The notes beneath the pieces were generated by a model. The model was not told where the DNA came from, ran no database searches, and was given only the letters and a program-made list of their open reading frames with translations. A stretch of 64,000 nt of DNA, from positions 496,001-560,000 of the forward strand of contig JADJXJ010000001.1 of assembly GCA_016715945.1 (NCBI GenBank), read 5' to 3'. Of this stretch, positions 7,797 to 17,551 are shown in pieces. Within the stretch, counting starts at the first letter, position 1. Every line of letters starts with the position of its first letter. Made by a program: the position numbers and the translations under genes. The stretch is from Bacteroidota bacterium (lineage in GTDB: Bacteria; Bacteroidota; Bacteroidia; Bacteroidales; F082).

Positions 7797-10478
7797 TCAA
7801 TGGGCTGAAGCGTTAATGTTTCCGAGCGTAAGAATGGATGCCGCAATGTAGTTCTCGCCGGGATTGAGGGGTGATAGAATGGCAGTGTAAGAAAAGTTTT
7901 CTTGCGGGTTAGCAGGCTGAAAGTTTCCTTCCGGTACTGCCAGCAACTCGGGCGGTGATGGAAAGACGGGTTCCTGGACTGAGGTAAGTGCTTTAAGCCC
8001 AAGGGCATGGTTGGGTGCGCCCCCGGGAAAGGGGCTCATCTCGGGAACGCCGGCAGCACGGTATAACAGCATTAGGGCATCGAGCGCTGTGATGGAACCG
8101 CTGCTGTTGATATCTGCCACTTTTTGAGCCAGTTGGCTGTAAGGTGGCGGACCAACCCACTGCAGCTGGGCAGTTATTGGGTTTTGGGTGGCCATATAAC
8201 CTAAAATCAATGCGTCAACACCGGTTATGCCGCCCCAGTTGTTCCAGAACCAGCCACTTCCAAGCAAGCTTGATGCGGTTTGCTCGAAGATGCGGATGCC
8301 GAGGGGAATGCCTGATGGAAGTTCCTGAAAATAAATTATATGGTCGTTGTTTTGCTGGCATTGGGTGATTGCAGTATCCGTTTGCCCGGGGCGGTAGATG
8401 GTCGCACAAAACCGGTTTCCTGCAGTGGCTGACAGGGCAGGGTCGCCTGTGCCAAAGAGGTGGAAAGGGATGTGCAGGCTGGACGATGTGCCGTTGCCGG
8501 TTTTGATGAATCTGATAAACAAGGGGAGTTCGCTCACTTCAAGCATCAGTTTTCCGTTGTTCCAGATGGGCTGATGCAGAATGGGGATGGTATCGTGGGC
8601 AACGAGGGTGAAAACCTGCGCAAACCAGTCGCCGGGAGGCAGATTGACAGGATGGGCATAATTGGAAATGCTCAGGTCGGATGAGGTCCGGCACCAGACG
8701 ACCTCGGTAAGGGTATCGGATTGTGCGGTTCCGAAACGGTAGGCCATCACCCGGTTGTCGGTGGTGGGCTGCTCGCTGCGGTAGTACTGGTTGTGCAAAA
8801 GCCTCGTAAAAGTATGCACATAGTACCACGATTTCTTGGGTTGATGACCGAACCAGATTTCACCCGTGAGTCCGCTGCTGTTGTATATATTTGGGTCAGG
8901 GTGGTTCACATCGCGCAGCATGAAGATGTGTGCCTTGTCCACACCGGCTGCTGCGGCAACAAGCAGGCTTCGGAGTAGCCAGCGGCCCTGCATTTCCTGA
9001 GCGTCGGCATTGCCCGTCGGACGGCTGGCAATCAGGCTTTCGGGATTGGTGTCGTAGCCAAATTCCGACAGCCAGACTTCTTTTCCCGGCAGGTATTGGT
9101 TGCGCCATTGAACAAGCCTGCTCAGCTTCATCATCAGGCTGTCGTCCTCTGGGCTTATGCCATGCTGTCCGTTCTGGCTGTAATGGTGAAAGTTGAGCAC
9201 ATCAGCCGGAAATCCTTGTGTGCGGTTGAAATCGCTCCACAGCTTCATGCAGCGTACATATTCCAGGTTGAGGCTGGCCAGCCCGCCCATGACCATTTTT
9301 ATCTGTGGATCAGCGGTTTTCATGCCTTTTCCTGGTCCCAGACTTCCCTCGTGCCCATCAAAATCGGCGCTGCACATGGCTGCAAATTCAAAAGGATGAA
9401 AGTAGCCGCCCCGACTGAACCACCATTTGTCGGGTTCGTTCCAGTTTTCGAGGTATTCGACCAGACCAAGTCCCGAGACCACGGGCTGACCTGGCCTGAG
9501 TTTGAGCATGCTTGCCGGCACATTTGTTTTGCCATAGCGCGCAGCAAACTGGTACATGTAATCAGCATGTTCGATGTAGGAGAAGGGCAGGAGCGGGTCT
9601 TTGGCTCCGGTAATGGGCTTGTGCTGGGCAAGGCTGTCGTTGAAACCGGTAATATAAGGAGCGGCTCCCTGAAGCACGGGGCTCACTGTGATGCCGGCCT
9701 GTTTTAGCCGGGAGTAAAAGTCATCAAAATCCCAGCCCCAACCGGGACCGCTTACCCAGCTCGGACTCCAGGCATATTGGTTATTGGGGTAGCCCGGATA
9801 GGTGGGATCGGTATTGCCTTCGTCCCACTGCCAGTCGTGGTATTCGCGCATGCTGCCGGCAGCCCTGAGGCGAAGCAGGGGATCGTCAACAAAACCGTTT
9901 ACGCCAATAAGCTGATGCATTGGTTTGGGTGCATGCAACTGTGGCTGAGGCCCGGGAGCAGGAGTACCCAATGGATTGCCGTAAACAACAATTTCGGCAA
10001 TCCGGCAGGACGGCGACCTGAACCTGAGCATCAGAAAACGGCTCTGGCGGTTAACCGTATGCTGGCGCCACGAGTTCCACTGGTCAAGCACAATAAAGCC
10101 GGCTGGCAACCACGAGGCAGGGTTGCCTGTGAAAAATCGCAAGGTGTCGCTGTCGTTCACGTCGAAAACCCAGATGCTTGAAATATAATGGTTTACGCCA
10201 AGGTCAATGATCACATCCGCCGGGTAGTAGATGTCCTGATGAGGCCAGCCGGGAAAAAACACCGTTTCAGGATTGCCCGCCTGTCCCGAAGCGGGGTCGC
10301 CGGCCAGTTGCTGTTCATCGGAAAGCAGCCAGGCATCGCCTTTGGTGCTGCAATTGTAAAACATCTCTGGTTGAAGCACAATCTTCTGGGGTTGCGCCAG
10401 AGCAAATGCCGACCACAACAACAGAAACACCGTTGTGGGTGCCGAAAGATGGCGCGGGATTTTACACATTCGAATCAT
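7797..10478 (-). CDS. secreted glycoside hydrolase (clan GH-A-like) with C-terminal dockerin-like module
   Basis: An 893-residue exported protein. ATG at 10478 (or 10469) precedes the signal peptide TTVFLLLWSAFALAQ. A discoidin/CBM-like beta region comes first, then a TIM-barrel-like region with NWNEPDKWW (candidate acid/base Glu348) and WLSEFGYDT (candidate nucleophile Glu472), the layout of clan GH-A retaining enzymes. The exact GH family and substrate are not identifiable here. The last ~210 residues (7797 to about 8430) contain WFWNNWGGITGVDALI and DINSSGSITALDAL, a dockerin-like pair of calcium-loop segments. The same module occurs in the giant protein at 35692-36366. No T9SS sorting domain follows; the stop is clean. 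Neighbours give no PUL (no SusC/SusD). Confidence 0.8.
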   Translation of the reverse strand: MIRMCKIPRHLSAPTTVFLLLWSAFALAQPQKIVLQPEMFYNCSTKGDAWLLSDEQQLAGDPASGQAGNPETVFFPGWPHQDIYYPADVIIDLGVNHYISSIWVFDVNDSDTLRFFTGNPASWLPAGFIVLDQWNSWRQHTVNRQSRFLMLRFRSPSCRIAEIVVYGNPLGTPAPGPQPQLHAPKPMHQLIGVNGFVDDPLLRLRAAGSMREYHDWQWDEGNTDPTYPGYPNNQYAWSPSWVSGPGWGWDFDDFYSRLKQAGITVSPVLQGAAPYITGFNDSLAQHKPITGAKDPLLPFSYIEHADYMYQFAARYGKTNVPASMLKLRPGQPVVSGLGLVEYLENWNEPDKWWFSRGGYFHPFEFAAMCSADFDGHEGSLGPGKGMKTADPQIKMVMGGLASLNLEYVRCMKLWSDFNRTQGFPADVLNFHHYSQNGQHGISPEDDSLMMKLSRLVQWRNQYLPGKEVWLSEFGYDTNPESLIASRPTGNADAQEMQGRWLLRSLLVAAAAGVDKAHIFMLRDVNHPDPNIYNSSGLTGEIWFGHQPKKSWYYVHTFTRLLHNQYYRSEQPTTDNRVMAYRFGTAQSDTLTEVVWCRTSSDLSISNYAHPVNLPPGDWFAQVFTLVAHDTIPILHQPIWNNGKLMLEVSELPLFIRFIKTGNGTSSSLHIPFHLFGTGDPALSATAGNRFCATIYRPGQTDTAITQCQQNNDHIIYFQELPSGIPLGIRIFEQTASSLLGSGWFWNNWGGITGVDALILGYMATQNPITAQLQWVGPPPYSQLAQKVADINSSGSITALDALMLLYRAAGVPEMSPFPGGAPNHALGLKALTSVQEPVFPSPPELLAVPEGNFQPANPQENFSYTAILSPLNPGENYIAASILTLGNINASAH

Positions 10479-10642
10479 GGTTTGAAGCTTATATAACCTG
10501 CCCGCATTTTTGCCTTGAAGAATGGAAAGTATTCTCCTTTTTAGCATGCCAGGGGCGCAAAAAATGTATGAAATCGCTGGGTGACTAACGATGGTAATGG
10601 TCATATGATTGCCGGACATCGTGTGGATAAGGCGGACGAAAT

Positions 10643-10795
10643 TCACTTTTTATTGTTGATTATCAATGCAGCAATCACACCGGGCACCCAGCCTGCGAGT
10701 GTCAGCAAAAATACAATGAGCACCGAACCGCAGCCTTTGTCAAGCACAGCCAGCGGAGGAAACAAAATGCACAACAAAACCCTGAAAAGCGACAT
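10643..10795 (-). CDS. YqaE/Pmp3-family small membrane protein
   Basis: A 50-residue ORF. The family pattern is clear: first transmembrane helix FRVLLCILFPPLAVLDKG, the conserved Cys-Gly after it, a second helix with the typical LAGWVPGVIAAL, and a short lysine tail (NNKK). Members are stress-related plasma-membrane proteolipids (Pmp3 in yeast, YqaE in bacteria) linked to membrane potential and salt stress. Start is the only ATG with the full first helix. It stands alone, 164 nt upstream of the hydrolase start and 164 nt from porQ in divergent orientation. Confidence 0.88.
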   Translation of the reverse strand: MSLFRVLLCILFPPLAVLDKGCGSVLIVFLLTLAGWVPGVIAALIINNKK

Positions 10796-10959
10796 TTGTT
10801 TATTGTTTTGGGGGTAAAGTTAACGCTTCAATCCGGGTTTGAGTGCAGATTTCTCAGGAAAGGGCGAGAAGTAAGGACAGGTTTTGCTTACTTTGCCGGT
10901 TCCATATCACTGGCAATAATCAGAGGTGCACATCGTTACTGCAACAAGAATATTCGCGG

Positions 10960-12015
10960 ATGAAGATTTATACAAACACAACGGCAAGTTTTCTATTGAT
11001 ACTTGGCTTACTTTCAGGTTATCTGACCAATGCCCAGCCCACAGGACGAGGCACATATAGTTTTCTCGAGGCGGCGGTCAGTTCGCGATTGGCTGCCCTC
11101 GGGGGCGTGCCCCAAACCGGTGTGGACAACGACCTGCAGTTTGTGCAGTTCAATCCTGCGCTGATCAACCCCCAGATGCACAATCAGTTAAATCTTGCAT
11201 TTGTGGATTACTTTGCCGATGTCAGGTTTACCAATCTGCAATATGGGCGCTCGTTCGATAAGTTCGGGGATTTTGCGGCCGGGCTGCAGTATCACAATTA
11301 CGGTCGTTTTGAATACGCCGACGAGGCAGGACAACGATCGGGCAGGTTTGGCGCTGCCGATTATGCCCTGAAGATAGGGTGGGGGAGGCGGCTTGACAGC
11401 AGTTTCAGCATTGGCGCACAGGCAAAATGGGCGGTCTCGCAATACGAGTCGTACACTTCATTTGGCCTGGCTGTCGACGTGGCAGGTATTTATCACTCGC
11501 CAGAAGGCTGGGAACTGGCGCTGATAGCCCGAAACATCGGCAGCGAGATAAAATCCTACCTGCCGGGTCAGGCTTCGTTCATGCCTTTTTCCATGTCGCT
11601 GGCTTTCTCGCAGCGGCTTGAACATTTGCCGCTCAGGTTTTTTGCCGTGTACGATCATCTTCAGAAATGGGACCTGACCTATCTGGACCCCATCGACCTA
11701 CGCGGACGCATCGACCCCATTACAGGCAGGCGAAACGAACTGAAAGGCATTGAGAAAACTGCCGACCAGCTGATGCGGCACATTGTGATGGGAGGTGAGC
11801 TCAGCATCGGAAAAAACCTCCGATTGCGCGGAAGCTACAATTACCGCAAACGGCAGGAGATGCTCATACCCGATAAGCCTGCACTGGTAGGTTTTGCCTG
11901 GGGAGTTGGCATCAGGGTATCAAAATTCAGCATCGATTATTCACGCTCTACCTTTCATGTGGTAGGCTCGCCTAACTACCTGACTGTTAGCACTAATCTT
12001 GACGCTTTCCGCTGA
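10960..12015 (+). CDS. porQ: type IX secretion system protein PorQ
   Basis: A 351-residue outer-membrane beta-barrel protein of the PorQ/PorV type. The start at 10960 gives a signal peptide (SFLLILGLLSGYLTNAQ). Next is the PorQ-typical GTYSFLEAAVSSRLAALGG, the NPALIN segment, and barrel strands ending in the SKFSIDYSRS region. Other T9SS genes (porK-N, porU, sov) are not in the window; porQ is commonly located apart from them. It fits the presence of a giant T9SS cargo protein at 22469-37066. Confidence 0.88.
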   Translation: MKIYTNTTASFLLILGLLSGYLTNAQPTGRGTYSFLEAAVSSRLAALGGVPQTGVDNDLQFVQFNPALINPQMHNQLNLAFVDYFADVRFTNLQYGRSFDKFGDFAAGLQYHNYGRFEYADEAGQRSGRFGAADYALKIGWGRRLDSSFSIGAQAKWAVSQYESYTSFGLAVDVAGIYHSPEGWELALIARNIGSEIKSYLPGQASFMPFSMSLAFSQRLEHLPLRFFAVYDHLQKWDLTYLDPIDLRGRIDPITGRRNELKGIEKTADQLMRHIVMGGELSIGKNLRLRGSYNYRKRQEMLIPDKPALVGFAWGVGIRVSKFSIDYSRSTFHVVGSPNYLTVSTNLDAFR

Positions 12016-12040
12016 TCGCAGGCTTGCCGGGGCTTTTTGT

Positions 12041-12048
12041 TAACTTTG
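12041..12048 (+). promoter_or_regulatory. putative -7 element for recF
   Basis: TAACTTTG matches the TAnnTTTG consensus exactly and lies 20 nt upstream of the recF ATG at 12069, implying a very short leader. A -33 element at ideal spacing is not evident. Confidence 0.45.
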
Positions 12049-12068
12049 TGCCGGCACAACAATCCTGC

Positions 12069-13202
12069 ATGCACCTGAGTAAGTTACATTTGCTCGATTT
12101 TAAAAACTGCGCCGGCGCCACCCTGGATTTCTCGGAGCGCATCAATTGCTTCATTGGCAATAATGGAGCCGGCAAGACCAACCTGCTCGACAGCATCCAC
12201 TACCTCTCATATTGCAAGAGTTATTTCAATCTGCAGGACCAGCAAAACATCCGCAACGGGGGTGAGCTTTTCAGTATCGACGGGATCTATGTGAACAGCA
12301 GTGACCAGTTCAGGGTGCAGTGTGTGCAACGCCGGAACCAGAAAAAATCGTTCAGGATCGACAAAAAAGAGCTCGACCGACTGGCCGACCACATCGGACG
12401 CATTCCGTTGGTCATGGTGTCGCCTTACGATCGCGACCTGATCAACGATGGCAGCGAACTCAGGCGGAAATTCCTCGACAGCATGATCGCCCAGTACGAT
12501 CCCGTTTATCTTGATGCCCTGATCCGCTACAACAAAGCCCTGATGCAACGCAATACCCTTTTCCGCAACGCATCGCCTCAAGGCCCCGATCCATCGCTTG
12601 TCGCCCTCTGGGATGAACAATTGCTGCCTTCAGGCAGGCTCATTTACGAACGCAGGTCTGCTTTTATTGGCGAATATGTGCCGGTGTTTGCCAGATATTA
12701 TGCCAGCCTGAGTGGCAGCGCAGAAGTTGCAGAGCTCGCTTACGAAAGCACCCTGGCAGATCAGCCCTTCGATGAGATTCTCCGCGAAAGTTTTGCACGC
12801 GATGTGCAGCTTGGTTACACCAGCAGGGGCATCCACCGCGACGACCTCAGTTTTTACCTCAATGGCATGCCACTGAAAAAATTCGGTTCGCAAGGTCAGC
12901 AGAAGTCATATGCAATAGCACTCAAGCTCGCTCAGTTTGAGCACACTGCATCGAAAAAACAGATGAAACCCATCCTGTTGCTCGACGATATTTTCGATAA
13001 GCTCGACGACCGCCGTGTGCAATACCTCATCGAGCTGGTGAGCGGCGATCTTTTTGGTCAGGTCTTTATCACCGACACCCAGGCCGAACGCATCATGCAG
13101 CTGTTTGCGCACACCGATATTCCGCACAAAATTTTTTATGTTTCCCAGGGTCAGGTCATTTCCTGGGATCAACACCTCAATGCTAATGGGCAAAAGCAAT
13201 GA
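12069..13202 (+). CDS. recF: DNA replication and repair protein RecF
   Basis: A 377-residue SMC-like ATPase that loads RecA at single-strand gaps with RecO and RecR. Walker A is GNNGAGKTN (Gly30 to Asn38), the signature motif is FGSQGQQKS and Walker B is ILLLDDIFDKLD. The start at 12069 is chosen because MHLSKLHLLDFKN is the conserved RecF N-terminus; an earlier in-frame non-ATG start adds only non-conserved residues. The 3' end overlaps the DUF721 gene by 17 nt, a pairing often seen in Bacteroidota and Actinobacteria. Confidence 0.96.
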   Translation: MHLSKLHLLDFKNCAGATLDFSERINCFIGNNGAGKTNLLDSIHYLSYCKSYFNLQDQQNIRNGGELFSIDGIYVNSSDQFRVQCVQRRNQKKSFRIDKKELDRLADHIGRIPLVMVSPYDRDLINDGSELRRKFLDSMIAQYDPVYLDALIRYNKALMQRNTLFRNASPQGPDPSLVALWDEQLLPSGRLIYERRSAFIGEYVPVFARYYASLSGSAEVAELAYESTLADQPFDEILRESFARDVQLGYTSRGIHRDDLSFYLNGMPLKKFGSQGQQKSYAIALKLAQFEHTASKKQMKPILLLDDIFDKLDDRRVQYLIELVSGDLFGQVFITDTQAERIMQLFAHTDIPHKIFYVSQGQVISWDQHLNANGQKQ

Positions 13203-13476
13203 ACAGCCTCTGGGTGAGGTAATTGAAGAGCTGCTGAGACGTTACAACCTCAAAGACCAATGGGATGCGGCCCGGGTGGTGCAGGCATGGGAAAGCATTG
13301 TGGGCAGTTACATTGCTTCACACACCACCGACATCCACCTTCAAAACGGGGTGCTTTTTGTGTATCTGGACTCAGACGCCCTGCGCAATGAGCTGCTTTA
13401 TGCCAAAACGCTGCTAATCAGCAAACTGAATGAGGTTGCAGGCTATAAAATTGTCGAAGATGTGGTGCTGAGATGA
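13186..13476 (+). CDS. DUF721/DciA-like protein
   Basis: A 96-residue protein (ATG at 13186; ATG at 13180 adds two residues). The pattern is GEVIEELLRRYNL, then WESIVGSYIASHT, then LFVYLDSDALRNELLYAKTLLISKLNE, which is the DUF721 domain found in DciA, the helicase loader of most bacteria. Translation starts inside the last codons of recF, suggesting coupling. The assignment to DUF721 is firm; the helicase-loading role in this organism is inferred. Confidence 0.82.
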   Translation: MGKSNEQPLGEVIEELLRRYNLKDQWDAARVVQAWESIVGSYIASHTTDIHLQNGVLFVYLDSDALRNELLYAKTLLISKLNEVAGYKIVEDVVLR

Positions 13477-13555
13477 GCTTTTAAGAAGTTGTTTATCAGA
13501 CCTACTACGCCAATAAAGGCCTTGCCATTGGGAGTTTCCGAGTAAACGTCAAGGT

Positions 13556-14803
13556 TTATTTTGCAGGGAAGAAATACTCGAGCGGTTCATCAATCAAAGC
13601 CCGCCAGTTTCCCCATGAGTGGCCCTGGTTGACCTCGATGTAGCGCAGCGGATAGCCTTTTTCGTCGAGCACTGCTTTCATGTTTCTGGCCTGGTTTTGC
13701 GTATCGGAAATGGTTCCGGTACTCATAAATATTTTCAGGGGTAGCTTCGGACTTTGCTGGTAGTTTTGAATGATGGCATTGTCGAAAGCAGGGGAGTGAA
13801 TGCCAATGAGTTTGAACCTGTCGGGGCGCATCAGCCCGAAGTAGGCGGAGTTCCAGCCTCCGAGCGAGGTGCCGAGGATGGCTCTGCGTGCTGAGGCCGT
13901 ATCGGTTTTGAAGTTTTGGTCGATAGCCGGCACCAGCTCATCGGCCACAAAGTTGGCAAACCTGATGTTGGCCCTGTACTCGCTCATGCGGCGATTGTTG
14001 CCTGTGGCCGGGTCGCGCGGATCGATGAACACAGCTATGATGGGTTCGATCTTTCCCTGATGTATCAGATTGTCCATCACGATAAGCATTGCTCCGAGCC
14101 GGTCGTCGGCGTATTCGTGCCCATCGGTTACGTAAATTACTGGCAATTTATTGATATTGTTGTAATTGTGAGGGAGGTACACCCTATACCGTACCTGATA
14201 GCCCAGATTTTGGGGTGAGGATGTGATCAGCATGGGATTGCCAAGTGTGCCGCGGACAACGCCCGGCTGAAGGACGGTTTCCTGCGGAAATTGCCATTCG
14301 GGCATGCGAAGCTCGGAATTGGGGCCAAAACCGCTGTATTGCACATAAGGATTGTCGGTGTCGAGCAGCCAGTTGCCATTGACAACCACCTTGTAATCCA
14401 GACGGGCATCCGGTGGAAAAGTCTTCAGCAGCCACCAGATATTGGTTCCTTCGAGGCGTTCCCCGCTCCAGCCCGGACTGTTGGCACTCCATCCGTTGAA
14501 ATCGCCTGCCCAGCGGATGTTGGTGATTCCACTGGCTTTGTACAAAAACAAAGCGGTGTCGTTGCGCCTGAATGGGATCTCAGCATGTGCTTTCAGACTG
14601 TCCCACAGCATGTTGATTCGCTGGGTGCGAACAGCGCTGTCGGCAATGGCAGCCAATTGCTGCAATTTACCCTGAAACTCCCGCACCGAGGAAAAAGTTT
14701 TGTAATCAGGCTCGGGATCCGGATTTTCGCTTGTTTTGGAGCAGGCATATAGGGTGGTAAAGGTCATCAAGGTGATGGCTAACAATGATATACGATTTGG
14801 CAT
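13556..14803 (-). CDS. enterochelin-esterase-like alpha/beta hydrolase, lipoprotein
   Basis: A 415-residue protein. ATG at 14803 gives a lipoprotein signal (LMTFTTLYAC). Residues ~85-150 resemble an early-set/CBM48-type beta-sandwich (FLYKASGITNIRWAGDFNGW). The C-terminal half is a putative esterase (Fes/esterase-D type) with the nucleophile Ser313 in GTSLGGW and a late His in NQGHSWGNW. In Bacteroidota such proteins hydrolyse carbohydrate esters or ferric-siderophore esters; the substrate is not indicated. It converges with the recF-DUF721 pair, with 79 nt between. Confidence 0.85.
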   Translation of the reverse strand: MPNRISLLAITLMTFTTLYACSKTSENPDPEPDYKTFSSVREFQGKLQQLAAIADSAVRTQRINMLWDSLKAHAEIPFRRNDTALFLYKASGITNIRWAGDFNGWSANSPGWSGERLEGTNIWWLLKTFPPDARLDYKVVVNGNWLLDTDNPYVQYSGFGPNSELRMPEWQFPQETVLQPGVVRGTLGNPMLITSSPQNLGYQVRYRVYLPHNYNNINKLPVIYVTDGHEYADDRLGAMLIVMDNLIHQGKIEPIIAVFIDPRDPATGNNRRMSEYRANIRFANFVADELVPAIDQNFKTDTASARRAILGTSLGGWNSAYFGLMRPDRFKLIGIHSPAFDNAIIQNYQQSPKLPLKIFMSTGTISDTQNQARNMKAVLDEKGYPLRYIEVNQGHSWGNWRALIDEPLEYFFPAK

Positions 14804-15034
14804 GGACAATTTCTTAGTTGTCCAAAGTTAGGAAAGTACGGGCATGTATGAGAGATGGCTTATGTTGCCGGTATGATTTGATGTGAAATCGTCCCGGTTA
14901 TCAATCCCTCAGCAGATATGTTTTGCATTTTCAGTGATTGATTTCGGACGACACATGACCTGTATTTGCTGCGCAGCGCCATGGCCATTGCCGTTATTAA
15001 CTTTTCTTAATAATCCTTTTTTAGTTGATTGCCT

Positions 15035-15042
15035 TAGTTTTG
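15035..15042 (+). promoter_or_regulatory. putative -7 element for the AbgT transporter
   Basis: TAGTTTTG is an exact match to TAnnTTTG, 17 nt upstream of the ATG at 15059, inside the 255-nt divergent gap with the esterase gene. Confidence 0.4.
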
Positions 15043-15058
15043 GCCGAAAATTTTGCTG

Positions 15059-16594
15059 ATGACTCAATCGAACCAACCGCGTCGCGGTTTTTTTGATGCC
15101 TTTTTACACACTGTAGAACGTGTAGGCAACGCCTTTCCACACCCGGCTACCTTGTTTGCCGGACTCGCCTTTCTGGTCATCCTGCTGTCGTGGGTGGCAG
15201 CGCAGTTTCATCTCGAAGTAGTGCATCCCGGCACAGGCAAGTCTATTCAGCCTTTCAATCTGCTTTCGGTTGAGGGGCTGCATATGATTCTGAAAAAAAC
15301 CGTAACCAATTTCACGGAATTTGCTCCGCTCGGCGTGGTACTGGTGGCTATGCTGGGCATTGGCATTGCCGAAGGAAGCGGTCTGATAGGCGCAGCGTTG
15401 AGGTTGCTGGTGCTGTCGGCTCCGCAACGCATTCTCACCTTCGTCATTGTTTTTGCCGGCATCATGTCGAACACGGCAAGCGAAGTGGGCTATGTGCTTC
15501 TGGTGCCTCTGAGTGCAGTGATTTTCAAAGCCGTCGGACGTCATCCAATTGCCGGACTTGCAGCGGCTTTTGCCGGTGTATCAGGTGGATACAGCGCCAA
15601 CCTGCTGCTCGGAACCATCGATCCTTTGCTGGCGGGCCTCACCCAGGAAGCCGCTCATATCATAGATAAGGATTACCTCGTGAATCCGGCTGCCAACTAT
15701 TATTTTCTGGCTGTCTCCACCTTCTTTATTGCGTTTGCCGGCACATGGGTCACGGAGCGAATTGTCGAACCTCGCCTCGGCAAAGCGGATAATGGCGCAG
15801 ATAATGATCAGATTGATAAATTGAGTGCCGCTGAGCGCAAGGGCCTTTGGTATGCTTTGGTTGCAGCTGTGGTGTTTGGTGCCCTGATGCTTTGGGGTAT
15901 TCTGCCTGCTGATGGTTTTCTGCGCGATCCCGAAACAGGGAGCCTGTTGCATTCTCCTTTCATGAGTGGCATTGTGGCCATCATTTTCATTTCGGCCTCC
16001 ATTATGGGTATTGCTTATGGCATTGGGGCCGGGACAATAAAAAGCGATAGCGACATCATGAAAGGCATGGGTAAATCGATGGAGACCATGGGTACCTACA
16101 TTGTGCTGGTGTTTTTTGCTGCGCAGTTTGTGGCCTACTTCCGCTGGACCAATCTGGGATTGATTTTTGCCATCGAAGGTGCTTCGGTGCTTCAGGCTTC
16201 CGGGCTTGGGAGCATTCCGCTGATGATTGGTTTTATTCTGCTTACGGCGGTAATCAACCTTGTAATGGGAAGTGCTTCGGCCAAATGGACCATTATGGCA
16301 CCTGTTTTCGTACCTATGTTTATGTTGCTGGGCTACAGTCCGGAGCTTACACAGGTGGTGTACCGCATTGGCGATTCTGTCACCAACATCATTTCACCCA
16401 TGATGTCCTACTTTGCACTGATTGTGGCTTTTGTGCAGCAATACGATAAAAAGGCCGGTATCGGCACCATCATCGCCCTGATGCTTCCCTACAGCCTTGT
16501 GTTTACAGTTGTCTGGACCGTTATCCTGGTTATCTGGATGAGTCTTGGCTGGCCCATTGGCCCGGATGCGCCTTTGGTATATCCGGTCAATTAG
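15059..16594 (+). CDS. AbgT-family transporter
   Basis: A 511-residue polytopic membrane protein of the AbgT family (p-aminobenzoyl-glutamate uptake; some members are antimetabolite exporters). ATG at 15059 is preferred over an upstream TTG. Family features include the N-terminal [13 protein letters not shown], many hydrophobic helices, the re-entrant regions around [21 protein letters not shown], and the conserved [15 protein letters not shown] near the C-terminus. The stop overlaps the convergent exchanger gene by 4 nt. Possible relevance to folate metabolism (folP lies at 38372) is not supported by proximity. Confidence 0.93.
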   Translation: MTQSNQPRRGFFDAFLHTVERVGNAFPHPATLFAGLAFLVILLSWVAAQFHLEVVHPGTGKSIQPFNLLSVEGLHMILKKTVTNFTEFAPLGVVLVAMLGIGIAEGSGLIGAALRLLVLSAPQRILTFVIVFAGIMSNTASEVGYVLLVPLSAVIFKAVGRHPIAGLAAAFAGVSGGYSANLLLGTIDPLLAGLTQEAAHIIDKDYLVNPAANYYFLAVSTFFIAFAGTWVTERIVEPRLGKADNGADNDQIDKLSAAERKGLWYALVAAVVFGALMLWGILPADGFLRDPETGSLLHSPFMSGIVAIIFISASIMGIAYGIGAGTIKSDSDIMKGMGKSMETMGTYIVLVFFAAQFVAYFRWTNLGLIFAIEGASVLQASGLGSIPLMIGFILLTAVINLVMGSASAKWTIMAPVFVPMFMLLGYSPELTQVVYRIGDSVTNIISPMMSYFALIVAFVQQYDKKAGIGTIIALMLPYSLVFTVVWTVILVIWMSLGWPIGPDAPLVYPVN

Positions 16595-17541
16595 TTGAAG
16601 CTGAAGGAGAAAAATATAAATCCGATATAAAGCGCAACCAATAATGCACCTTCGAGTCGCGAAAGGTGCAAACCACGGCCAATTTTGACGGCCATGAGCA
16701 ATGCCAGGTTGGCCAAAATAACCAGCACAACTTCCACATTCATGTCGAGGGGCATGGCTATGGGTTTGATCACTGCCGTGGTGCCCAATACAATGAGTAT
16801 GTTTATGATGTTGGAGCCCAGGACATTGCCCATAACAATACCAACATTTTTCTTAAGAGCAGCCACCACGCTTGTGGCCAATTCGGGCAGGCTGGTGGCA
16901 AAGGCAACAATAGTCAGGCCAATGGCGCCTTCCGAAACGCCCAGCTGACCCGCAATAAAAATTGCCCCATCGCTTACCCATTCTCCGCCCAGGTACATTC
17001 CTGCCAGGCCTCCGGCAAGCATGAGCAGAGTTTTAGGCCACGTTTCGGGTGTTTTGCCTTCGAATTCCGAGGCTTCTTCCGGTGTCTGTCCGATCCGGAT
17101 TAGCCAGGTAAGGTATCCGCCGAAAATCAACAGCATGGCTATACCCTCGATACGTGTAATCGTTTTGGCGCTTCCGATAAAATATCCGTTGCCCATCAAA
17201 AGGAGCAACAGCGTAACCAACACCCCAAATGGCAGGTCGCGCCGCATCGATGGCCGGTCCACATGAAATGGGTATATCAAGGCAGTAATGCCAATTACCC
17301 CAAGGATATTTACAATATTGGAGCCCAGCACATTACCTATCGCAAGTCCGGTGCTGCCTTTGATAGCTGCAAAAATGTTGACCACCAGTTCAGGCAACGA
17401 AGTGCCAAATGCGACTACTGTGAGACCTATGACCAAAGGCGACAGCCTGGAATGTATGCCAACGGATACTGCACCATCTACAAAAAGCTTCGCCCCATAG
17501 ATCAGCAGCACAAATCCGAGCGCGAAAAGGAGATAAATCAT
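16591..17541 (-). CDS. calcium/sodium antiporter (CaCA family, YrbG-like)
   Basis: A 316-residue exchanger with two inverted repeats. Each contains the alpha-repeat signature: [17 protein letters not shown]...[12 protein letters not shown] in the first half and [17 protein letters not shown]...[12 protein letters not shown] in the second. The acidic residue in each SLPEL binds the cation. The start at 17541 is chosen because it opens the first helix ([16 protein letters not shown]) and lies 10 nt after the yggS stop, so both belong to one operon. Confidence 0.94.
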   Translation of the reverse strand: MIYLLFALGFVLLIYGAKLFVDGAVSVGIHSRLSPLVIGLTVVAFGTSLPELVVNIFAAIKGSTGLAIGNVLGSNIVNILGVIGITALIYPFHVDRPSMRRDLPFGVLVTLLLLLMGNGYFIGSAKTITRIEGIAMLLIFGGYLTWLIRIGQTPEEASEFEGKTPETWPKTLLMLAGGLAGMYLGGEWVSDGAIFIAGQLGVSEGAIGLTIVAFATSLPELATSVVAALKKNVGIVMGNVLGSNIINILIVLGTTAVIKPIAMPLDMNVEVVLVILANLALLMAVKIGRGLHLSRLEGALLVALYIGFIFFSFSFN

Positions 17542-17551
17542 CTGGTTTGTT

